A stretch of DNA of 13,491 nt from Atopostipes sp964624875. GTDB lineage: Bacteria > Bacillota > Bacilli > Lactobacillales > Carnobacteriaceae_A. The notes below the pieces were generated by a model. The model saw only the letters and a program-made list of their open reading frames with translations, was not told the DNA's origin and searched no databases. Position numbers and translations under genes: made by a program. This document shows positions 1 through 5,721 of the stretch, one piece after another (position 1 is the stretch's first letter; every line of letters starts with the position of its first letter). Where the stretch lies: NCBI GenBank assembly GCA_964624875.1, contig CAZUZA010000038.1, positions 1 through 13,491 on the forward strand. The letters are read 5' to 3'.

Positions 1-1660
1 CCATAACACCTAGACCTACACGACGCTCACCTAATGCTTGTTTCTCGTTTTCTTCCAAGAAGTAAGGTGTTGCATCGATAACGTTGTCTTGCATACGAAC
101 GCCCACTTTAACTGTTTCAGTTAATTTGTCATGATTCACCGTATTTGTTTCAATATCAACCATTTCAGCCAAGTTAATTGCAGCTAAGTTACATACAGAA
201 TATGCTGCTAACGGCTGTTCACCACACGGGTTCGTCGCAACAACTTTTTGACCGTAAGCTTGTGCATTCGTGTCTTTGTTTGCGTTGTCGATGAAGAAAA
301 TTCCCGGCTCTGCTGAATATGTCGCACAGATGTTGATGAGGTTCCATAATTCGCGCGCTGGAATTGTACGGTAAGTTGCTACTCCATGTCCAAGTGCTTC
401 CCACTCACGTACGTCTCCTACTTCTGGCCATTTTTCGTTGTATTCAGCCATTTCTTCTTCTGAATAGTTTTCAGTATCTGGGAAACGTAGCGACCAAAGT
501 TCGTCGTTCTCAACAGCTTCCATAAAGTCATCTGTTAATGTTACTGAAATATTTGCTCCAGTTAAGAATTCTGAGTTTTGAACCGTATAAGTTCCACCAT
601 CACGAACTTTTTCTTTTGCATTATTAATCATATCTGCTGTGAAACCACCGTGTCCTGGTGATTTTTCGTGTTGAGCGATTGTTTCGTACATTGTCATTTC
701 AGCTTGAGAAAACGGTGTGAACTTTAGGTTTTCTTTTGCTAGTGCTTTGATTTGCTCATCTGTTGATTGTTCGATTAAGTAACGTAAAATACGTGGGTTT
801 TGAACTTTTGAAATGATGAATTCCACAATATCTGGGTGCCAGTCTGCAAGCATAATCATTTGCGCACCACGACGTGATCCACCTTGTTCAACTAAGTGTG
901 TTAATTTCGCGATATCATCTAACCACGAAACCGAACCACTTGATTTACCATTTACACCACGAGCTAATGTGTTACGTGGACGTAATGTTGAACCGTTTGT
1001 TCCAACTCCACCACCACGAGACATGATTTCCATAACCTCTTTACGGTGATCCGAGATGCCTTCACGTGAGTCTGGTACAAAAGGCATAACGTAACAGTTA
1101 AAGTACGTAACATCTGTTCCTGAACCTGCTCCATAAAGGACTCGTCCAGCAGGAACAAAGTTTTTCGTGCGTAATTGTTCGTAAAAACGCTCAAAAGATT
1201 CTTCTGCTTTTTCTTGTGTCTCTTCTGCTTCAGCTAAACCGCGTGCATTACGCTTTGCAATTTGTTCATAGAAAACTTCTAACGGTTTTTCAATCACATC
1301 AATACTTCGAGTAACCAATCCCGATTCAATTTCATCAGGATCCTCTAAGGTTCCGCGGTATTCTTCTTCAAGCAAAATTACTGCTTCATTTCGATCCCAA
1401 TCTAATTCTTTAACATAACCAATTCCTCTTGCTGGATATTTTGGATCTGGTTTAACAGTTAGTACAACAAGATCTCCTACAGTTAGCGTTTCTTTTTTCG
1501 TGTCTTTGTATGAATAACGGTCGATCATAACCATTCGGGATACACCACTATGGGTAATGTGCATATCTTCTGTTACGGGATATACGTGCGGAAATTGTTC
1601 AATGTCCTTATTTAATTTGTCGATGTCAACATTTAATGGTAAAATTGAGTTTGCAACCAT
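1..1660 (-). CDS. nrdJ: Class II (adenosylcobalamin-dependent) ribonucleotide reductase NrdJ, 3' part outside window
   Basis: Reduces ribonucleotides to deoxyribonucleotides, using adenosylcobalamin to generate the active-site thiyl radical. I read 553 uninterrupted codons from the ATG at 1660 to the window edge, so the C-terminal part is missing from the window, not from the gene. Visible motifs are FNCYVMPF (first redox Cys, C189), SRGGGVGTNGSTLRPRN (about 214-230) and NPCGE at 477-481 (N477, radical C479, E481). A second redox Cys, C490, lies 11 residues later in YSVCNLA, the class II spacing. The N-terminal 120 residues show no recognisable ATP-cone. AAGGGG lies 9 nt before the ATG. The gene stands alone behind its own promoter and NrdR boxes. 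The B12 uptake and adenosylation genes just upstream explain how its cofactor is supplied. Confidence 0.96.
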   Translation of the reverse strand, partial: MVANSILPLNVDIDKLNKDIEQFPHVYPVTEDMHITHSGVSRMVMIDRYSYKDTKKETLTVGDLVVLTVKPDPKYPARGIGYVKELDWDRNEAVILLEEEYRGTLEDPDEIESGLVTRSIDVIEKPLEVFYEQIAKRNARGLAEAEETQEKAEESFERFYEQLRTKNFVPAGRVLYGAGSGTDVTYFNCYVMPFVPDSREGISDHRKEVMEIMSRGGGVGTNGSTLRPRNTLARGVNGKSSGSVSWLDDIAKLTHLVEQGGSRRGAQMIMLADWHPDIVEFIISKVQNPRILRYLIEQSTDEQIKALAKENLKFTPFSQAEMTMYETIAQHEKSPGHGGFTADMINNAKEKVRDGGTYTVQNSEFLTGANISVTLTDDFMEAVENDELWSLRFPDTENYSEEEMAEYNEKWPEVGDVREWEALGHGVATYRTIPARELWNLINICATYSAEPGIFFIDNANKDTNAQAYGQKVVATNPCGEQPLAAYSVCNLAAINLAEMVDIETNTVNHDKLTETVKVGVRMQDNVIDATPYFLEENEKQALGERRVGLGVM

Positions 1661-1692
1661 GACTTCAAGCCCCTTACTGCTACTTCTTATTT

Positions 1693-1740
1693 TCACTATA
1701 TATTGTGTATGTGTAACTATTTCGACACAACATGTAGTGA
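1693..1740 (-). promoter_or_regulatory. Tandem NrdR boxes upstream of nrdJ
   Basis: There are two 16-bp sites at 1693-1708 and 1725-1740. On the minus strand they read ACACAATATATAGTGA and TCACTACATGTTGTGT. Against the NrdR-box consensus as I know it (acaCwAtATaTwGtgt) they match at about 15 and 13 of 16 positions. Their centres are 32 bp apart, about three helical turns, as in known NrdR operators. Both lie just downstream of the predicted -10 element, between it and the ribosome binding site, so binding should block nrdJ transcription. NrdR is the ATP/dATP-sensing repressor of ribonucleotide reductase genes; its gene is not in the window. Confidence 0.82.
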
Positions 1741-1753
1741 ATTACTAAATGAT

Positions 1754-1782
1754 AGTATACATGAAAGTCAAAAGACTAACAA
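1754..1782 (-). promoter_or_regulatory. Predicted sigma-A promoter of nrdJ
   Basis: Minus strand: -35 TTGTTA (1777-1782), 17-bp spacer, -10 TATACT (1754-1759). The transcript would start near 1747, about 87 nt before the nrdJ ATG, with both NrdR boxes in the transcribed leader. The -35 matches consensus at four of six positions and the -10 at five. Confidence 0.6.
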
Positions 1783-1817
1783 GCGAACTAGACTAAATAT
1801 TAGATACGAAAATAAAT

Positions 1818-1847
1818 AACTCCTCTACATCAAGCTGTAGAGGAGTT
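1818..1847 (-). terminator. Rho-independent terminator after the B12-uptake genes
   Basis: A perfect 12-bp stem (1818-1829 with 1836-1847, AACTCCTCTACA arm) encloses a 6-nt loop. On the minus strand it follows the S-component stop codon by about 30 nt and is trailed by ATTTATTTT. The plus-strand side has a better T-run (TTTTGTTTT), so it could also stop any plus-strand transcript. It separates the B12-uptake unit from nrdJ. Confidence 0.75.
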
Positions 1848-1876
1848 TTGTTTTATATTAAAAGTTTTGTAATATT

Positions 1877-2419
1877 CTAAATCGTTTCATTACTAAATTT
1901 TCTCTGAATGACAGGCACAATAATTGGTTCCAAAATAAAGAAAAAGATCATATTACCCACAGCATGTAGTGTATCGAATGGAATCCCATTTAGATAATAT
2001 ATCCAAAAATTATTCATGCCATACAAATGATAACTCATAAAAGTAATCGCAAGGCCATAAAGTAGACCGGCCATTCCTGCCCACACGGTAAAAGCCAGAC
2101 GATTCAGCAACTTGCCGTATGAATAGAAATATTTCAAGACAGCCGTCACCAAGATAAGCAAAGCAAAAGATACCATTTGCATCACAGTCCACGGACCGGT
2201 TCCTAAAAATAAGTTTGTTAGTAGTAACGATAAAACCGAAACAACCAGGCCATCAATAACGCCTATATTTAGGGTAATTAGGATCAGCATCGCCGTCATC
2301 GGTTGAACATTCGGTAAAATAGGCAGGGCAAAAACTAAGCGCCCAACAGTCACAAATGCAGTCAATACAGCTAATAAAGCAATTCGGTTAACGGTAAAGT
2401 AACTCGAATTAGTAGTCAC
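1877..2419 (-). CDS. ECF transporter S component, probably for cobalamin
   Basis: A small, very hydrophobic protein of about 180 residues with five to six predicted membrane segments. The first (VNRIALLAVLTAFVTVGRLV) is followed by LPNVQP, a pattern typical of ECF-type vitamin S components. S components bind the vitamin and dock onto a shared EcfA/A'/T energising module, whose genes are not here. Cobalamin as substrate is inferred from context: it is the second gene behind a cobalamin riboswitch, after a DUF4430 lipoprotein, as described for the CbrT group. I prefer the GTG start at 2419, which overlaps the end of the lipoprotein gene and has GGAG and GAGG upstream. In-frame ATG at 2452 and TTG at 2458 are alternatives, but their only purine-rich stretch (GAGG) abuts the ATG. 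The overlap suggests translational coupling. Confidence 0.83.
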   Translation of the reverse strand: MTTNSSYFTVNRIALLAVLTAFVTVGRLVFALPILPNVQPMTAMLILITLNIGVIDGLVVSVLSLLLTNLFLGTGPWTVMQMVSFALLILVTAVLKYFYSYGKLLNRLAFTVWAGMAGLLYGLAITFMSYHLYGMNNFWIYYLNGIPFDTLHAVGNMIFFFILEPIIVPVIQRKFSNETI

Positions 2420-2858
2420 TGTCCTCAAGTCTCCATTCAATACTATCGCCATCCTCAAGTTCGTATTCAGCGGCTCCTACAGGCAACATTTCACCATCCA
2501 TATACGATAACCAATAACGTTCAGCGTCTAAATCTTGTTCATAATCTTCGATTCTTGAAATAAACCCAGCTTCAGATGCGTCGATATCGTATAGTTCATA
2601 CATAACATCTAATAAGTAAGTACCTTCTTCAACCGTAACTTCTTCACTTAGATCAGCTACCGCTTCTCCATCAATTAAAATATCAATCGTAGCAGTCACT
2701 TCTGTTGAATCCTCAGCTGTAGTATCCGTCTCTTCAACTTCGGCTGTTTCAGGTGTATCTGTTTCTTCCGGCGCATTCGCGGTATCCGTTGTACATCCTG
2801 TAATAATCAATCCTGTCGATAACAATAAAAATAACTTACGTAATGCTGTTTTTTCCAT
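2409..2858 (-). CDS. DUF4430 (transcobalamin C-terminal-like) lipoprotein, candidate B12-binding protein
   Basis: 149 residues. Residues 1-21 form a lipoprotein signal peptide (KLFLLLSTGLII core) ending in the lipobox I-T-G-C, with C22 as the lipidated cysteine. Residues 24-53 are an acidic Thr/Glu/Asp linker. The rest is a single DUF4430 domain, recognisable from TYLLDVMYEL, GFISRI, YWLSYMDGE and YELEDGDSIEW. This fold resembles the C-terminal domain of mammalian transcobalamin and intrinsic factor. It sits first behind the cobalamin riboswitch and overlaps the S-component gene, so I infer a surface-anchored protein that catches cobalamin and passes it to the ECF transporter. The ATG has AAAGGAGAG 7 nt upstream. 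Binding of B12 is an inference; no ligand residues can be assigned by eye. Confidence 0.88.
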   Translation of the reverse strand: MEKTALRKLFLLLSTGLIITGCTTDTANAPEETDTPETAEVEETDTTAEDSTEVTATIDILIDGEAVADLSEEVTVEEGTYLLDVMYELYDIDASEAGFISRIEDYEQDLDAERYWLSYMDGEMLPVGAAEYELEDGDSIEWRLEDSDY

Positions 2859-2945
2859 TTGTAACTCTCCTTTTGTTTTTAAACAGAAACTTGTTTTTTA
2901 TTGATAGTTTGCCACTCATCTCTTGCTAAAAGGAGCATTTTGGAT

Positions 2946-2976
2946 AAAAAAATAGCCTATGCTCCAGACATAGACT
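2946..2976 (-). terminator. Riboswitch-controlled transcription terminator
   Basis: On the minus strand, AGTCTATG pairs with CATAGGCT (2969-2976 with 2954-2961, one G-U pair) around a 7-nt loop. It is followed by A-T and a run of seven T (2946-2952 on the plus strand as A). It lies between the cobalamin aptamer and the lipoprotein ATG, with no gene in between, so it is the expression platform: termination when cobalamin is bound. A segment just after the T-run (2932-2938) can pair with 2959-2965 of the stem and may be part of an alternative fold. Confidence 0.8.
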
Positions 2977-2986
2977 TGTTCATGTA

Positions 2987-3116
2987 ACTGTTTTACCACG
3001 AAACAGTCCATGTGCGTTATTAGCAAACTAAGGTAAAGATCTGACTGCATACAAATGTATGATTACAGTGGCGGGACCGTGTTGGGATTAAACCAAACTT
3101 CCATACCTTAGTTGTC
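2987..3116 (-). promoter_or_regulatory. Cobalamin riboswitch (aptamer plus P13-like hairpin)
   Basis: The minus strand contains the conserved core ACGGTCCCGCCACTGTAATC (3060-3079) and, further on, GCAGTCAG (the B12-box region, 3041-3048). It is closed by a perfect 10-bp P1 helix (3104-3113 with 3026-3035). Just downstream a 7-bp hairpin (2987-2993 with 3001-3007) carries a loop with GTGG. That loop is complementary to CCAC in the core, consistent with the loop-loop contact known in this family. It precedes a terminator and the DUF4430 and S-component genes, so it should switch off B12 uptake when cobalamin is plentiful. Confidence 0.95.
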
Positions 3117-3184
3117 TTTGAATGGTAATGTATGAATCTATCAATATGTATAGTATAGGATTGGACAAGAAAATACAAACATTT
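3117..3184 (-). promoter_or_regulatory. AT-rich spacer with a possible riboswitch promoter
   Basis: Between the adenosyltransferase stop codon and the riboswitch I see no terminator hairpin. A good -10 hexamer TATACT (minus strand, 3152-3157) lies about 35-40 nt before the riboswitch P1 helix, but no convincing -35 sits at the right distance (TTGTAT at 15 bp is the nearest). The riboswitch unit may therefore have its own weak promoter, be read through from the adenosyltransferase gene, or both. Confidence 0.35.
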
Positions 3185-3817
3185 TTATTGAAAATCTTCC
3201 TTCTTCGCATCTAAATGAAACACCTTGCCACTTCGCTCATACAAAATATCCGCTTCCTGCGCACGATGATTCGCCACACGTGCCAACGCAAAAAAGTAAT
3301 CCGACAAACGATTCACAAATTTTTGCACAGCTGGATTTGCTTCCGACTCTTTTCGCTGTGTCTCATAATGACCCGACTCCTTACTCGCAGCCAAGTACTC
3401 GTTAAAAGCCACAATCGTACGCTCTGCTCGACGCGTAATCGTTCGACAGACATGGAGCTCAGAAGACAAACGCGTGCCCCCAGGTAAGATAAACGACTCC
3501 AACGGCTTAGGTTCCACCGCATACACATCAATGATCCCCTCAAGCCACTTCGTCGGTTCATCCGTCATGCGATACGGGTATTTCCCCGTGTTCGACGTCG
3601 CCAAATCATTCCCACAATCAAACAAAAACTGCTGAATCTGCTGCAACTCATTCACTAACTCCGGCCAAGCCTCAGGCGAACTCGCCGCCAACCCCACAAA
3701 ACTATTCAACTCATCAACCGTTCCATAAGCCTCCACCCGCGCCGAATCCTTCGACACCGTATAGTTTCCATTAATCTTCGTTTGGCCCTTATCGCCAACT
3801 CGCGTATAAATTTGCAT
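3185..3817 (-). CDS. pduO: PduO-type cob(I)alamin adenosyltransferase
   Basis: Transfers the adenosyl group of ATP to cob(I)alamin to make adenosylcobalamin. The 210-residue protein shows the family motifs in order: TRVGDKG at 5-11 (ATP phosphate loop), VEAYGTVDELNS at 28-39, FILPGG at 109-114, H122 followed by CRTITRRAER at 124-133 (ATP and Arg residues), and NRLSDYFFALAR at 169-180. I chose the ATG at 3817, which gives the usual MxIYTRxGDKG beginning and has AAGGAG 9 nt upstream. ATG 3823 and TTG 3826 are too close to that site. In this window the obvious user of the product is NrdJ; no methylmalonyl-CoA mutase, diol dehydratase or ethanolamine gene is present. It is preceded by an unidentified structured leader and followed by the riboswitch unit. 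Confidence 0.96.
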   Translation of the reverse strand: MQIYTRVGDKGQTKINGNYTVSKDSARVEAYGTVDELNSFVGLAASSPEAWPELVNELQQIQQFLFDCGNDLATSNTGKYPYRMTDEPTKWLEGIIDVYAVEPKPLESFILPGGTRLSSELHVCRTITRRAERTIVAFNEYLAASKESGHYETQRKESEANPAVQKFVNRLSDYFFALARVANHRAQEADILYERSGKVFHLDAKKEDFQ

Positions 3818-3874
3818 CTCCATCAACTCCTTATATCATCCTAATATACAAAACAAAAACCAAATCACAAAATA

Positions 3875-3970
3875 AAAACACCCATTCATTTTTCTCTCCA
3901 GGTGAAAACGGGAAACCCAACGAGCCGGATTTCCCTTACTGGTGCGTGTTTTGCATGGAGTGGGCGTCTT
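3875..3970 (-). promoter_or_regulatory. Unidentified structured leader RNA upstream of the adenosyltransferase gene
   Basis: The gap between accA and pduO holds, after the accA terminator, about 100 nt with strong pairing potential on the minus strand. AAGACGCCCA (3961-3970) pairs with TGGGTGTTTT (3875-3884), 10 bp including G-U pairs, and the 3' arm runs into a T-rich tract (TTTTATTTT). Inside, GGGAAA (3930-3935) pairs with TTTCCC (3910-3915). The segment CTGGAG (minus strand, 3896-3901) can pair either with CCAG (3939-3942) or with CTCCA (3956-3960). It does not show the cobalamin-riboswitch core, a T-box motif or any other class I recognise. The competing pairings and U-rich end suggest an attenuator or riboswitch, but this is inference. 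Confidence 0.4.
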
Positions 3971-4009
3971 GTATAAGAAGAAGGACTACCTTTCCACAAA
4001 AGCAGCACA

Positions 4010-4042
4010 AAAAAGGAAATTCAGATTACGAATTTCCTTTTT
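4010..4042 (-). terminator. Terminator of the fatty acid synthesis operon
   Basis: A 13-bp perfect stem (4010-4022 with 4030-4042) with a 7-nt loop lies 20 nt after the accA stop codon. On the minus strand the 3' arm ends in a run of six T. The stem is also A/T-symmetrical enough to work in the opposite direction. It separates the operon from the cobalamin genes. Confidence 0.87.
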
Positions 4043-4062
4043 ATCTATAGTATTTTCTTGTT

Positions 4063-4833
4063 TTAGAATTTTCTAAAGCGTTCGTACCGTTTAGCGAGTC
4101 GATCTTGTGTCGGCTGTTTACTTAATTCAGCTATTGTCGTTTTAATTTCAGGAATTAAAGCCGCAGCGAGTTCTTGATTGCTCATTTCCTCTTCTTGAAT
4201 GATGCGATCAATGACGCCTAAGTCTTTTAATTCGTGAGCTGTTAGCCGCATCATGTCAGCTGCTTCTGGCGCTAATTTTGAATCTTTCCATAAGATTGAT
4301 GCAAAACCTTCGGGTGATAGGATTGAATAAATGCTGTGCTCCAGCATCCAAACTTGATCGCTTAGTGCTAAAGCAATCGCACCACCACTTCCACCTTCGC
4401 CTAAAATAATCGCCAGCGTTGGTACGCTTAATTCGCTCATCGTTAATAACGCATCCGCGATAGCTTCACCAATCCCGAACTCTTCTGATTCCGGTGTCGC
4501 ATTCGCGCCAGCTGTATTGATTAACGTTAAAATAGGACGATTGAATTTCTCCGCTTGTTCCATCAGGCGCACGGCCTTACGGTAACCAGCTGGTCCACTC
4601 GACCCAAAGTTTCGACGAATGTTTTCTTCCGTATTACGTCCTTTTTGAATCCCAATAATCGTAATTGGGTCGACGCCATCTATTAAGCCTACCCCTCCAA
4701 CAATCGCCTTATCATCTTTCATCACACGGTCTCCGTGGAATTCAACAAAGCTTGTACAAAGAGCATTCATAATTTCAATCGTCGAAATACGCTGAATATC
4801 ACGCGCTTTTAAAACAATATCATATGCTTTCAC
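4063..4833 (-). CDS. accA: Acetyl-CoA carboxylase carboxyltransferase subunit alpha
   Basis: With AccD it transfers the carboxyl group from carboxybiotin to acetyl-CoA, giving malonyl-CoA. 256 residues, the short form usual in Lactobacillales (the E. coli protein is about 60 residues longer). Crotonase-fold motifs: FGSSGPAGYRKA at 76-87, NTAGA at 106-110, GEGGSGGA at 145-152 (oxyanion-forming glycines), and LSPEGFASILWKD at about 172-184. The stretch after NTAGA reads NATPESEEFG, where the family usually has a YPG-like turn and EERG, a visible deviation in an otherwise conserved region. The start is GTG, directly abutting the TAA of accD, with AGGTGA in the end of accD as the likely ribosome binding site. 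The two carboxyltransferase subunits are therefore probably translationally coupled. Last gene of the operon. Confidence 0.96.
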   Translation of the reverse strand: MKAYDIVLKARDIQRISTIEIMNALCTSFVEFHGDRVMKDDKAIVGGVGLIDGVDPITIIGIQKGRNTEENIRRNFGSSGPAGYRKAVRLMEQAEKFNRPILTLINTAGANATPESEEFGIGEAIADALLTMSELSVPTLAIILGEGGSGGAIALALSDQVWMLEHSIYSILSPEGFASILWKDSKLAPEAADMMRLTAHELKDLGVIDRIIQEEEMSNQELAAALIPEIKTTIAELSKQPTQDRLAKRYERFRKF

Positions 4834-5703
4834 TTACTTCACCTGACTTTCTTGTTGGTGCACTAATAATAGAAAATGAAGGAATTTATGTTGCGTTTCG
4901 CGCGAAACGATTTTATCAATAAACCCATTTTCTAAAACAGATTCTGCCGTTTGAAAGTCAGCCGGTAATTCCGACTTGATGGTTTGGGCAATCACACGTC
5001 GACCGGCAAAACCAACTGTGGCTTTCGGTTCAGCTAATGTAATATCTCCTTGCATCGCAAAACTCGCCGTAACCCCACCTGTTGTGGGATGTGTTAGAAC
5101 TGGTATATATAGTAAGCCTGCTTCACTATGTTTAGCGACTGCTTGAGAAATTTTCGCCATTTGCATAAGCGATAAAATCCCTTCTTGCATGCGCGCTCCT
5201 CCAGAAGCAATATATAAAATGACGGGCAACTTCTTCTCAGTTGCGCGTTCAAATAGACGGGTCAGTTTCTCTCCAACGACCGTCCCCATACTTGCCATAA
5301 TAAATCGACTATCCATTACGCCTAAAGCAAAAGGAAGACCTTCTAGTTTTCCTTCTCCTGTTAAAACAGCTTCTTCAAGTTTTGTAATCTTTTTACTTTG
5401 CTGAATTTTGTCGGCATAACCAGGGAAATCAAGTGGGTCATTTGCTTCTAAATCCGCATCCCACTCTTGAAAACTACCTGCATCAACCAGCCATTCGACA
5501 CGATTCGCTGCCGGAAATTGCAAATGATACTGACATTTTGGACACAGATAATCTGCACCTATCGTATTTGTAAAAATAACGGCTCGACAATTCGGGCAAG
5601 AACTCGCTAAATCATCTGGAATTTGAGCGCGCCTTTGTTGAATTTCTTCCGTTCTTAATGGTGTAATTTCAACGTATTTTTTCTTTCTTCTAAAAAATGC
5701 CAC
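4834..5703 (-). CDS. accD: Acetyl-CoA carboxylase carboxyltransferase subunit beta
   Basis: Partner of AccA in the carboxyltransferase half-reaction. 289 residues. An N-terminal zinc ribbon has C36-x2-C39 and C54-x2-C57, preceded by the basic FRRKKKY stretch. The crotonase-like domain carries SGGARMQEG at 167-175 and PTTGGVTASF at 206-215, the glycine-rich acyl-CoA and oxyanion motifs. The start is GTG, with AGGAGG 8 nt upstream. An ATG overlapping that site is in another frame. The gene lies 18 nt after accC and touches accA at its end. Confidence 0.97.
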   Translation of the reverse strand: MAFFRRKKKYVEITPLRTEEIQQRRAQIPDDLASSCPNCRAVIFTNTIGADYLCPKCQYHLQFPAANRVEWLVDAGSFQEWDADLEANDPLDFPGYADKIQQSKKITKLEEAVLTGEGKLEGLPFALGVMDSRFIMASMGTVVGEKLTRLFERATEKKLPVILYIASGGARMQEGILSLMQMAKISQAVAKHSEAGLLYIPVLTHPTTGGVTASFAMQGDITLAEPKATVGFAGRRVIAQTIKSELPADFQTAESVLENGFIDKIVSRETQHKFLHFLLLVHQQESQVK

Positions 5704-5721
5704 ACTCTCATCCTCCTAACT

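Noticed and set aside
813..1049. Plus-strand reading frame of 78 codons inside nrdJ
   Set aside because: It lies antisense within a well-supported nrdJ frame, has no ribosome binding site I can see, and its translation shows no domain.
964..1194. Minus-strand frame of 76 codons overlapping nrdJ
   Set aside because: It is in the wrong frame. I translated the nrdJ frame through 553 codons to the edge without a stop, so this is a shadow and there is no frameshift.
3875..3970. A second cobalamin riboswitch in front of the adenosyltransferase
   Set aside because: The expected core (CCCGCCACTG-like element) is absent on both strands here. I kept it only as an unidentified structured leader.
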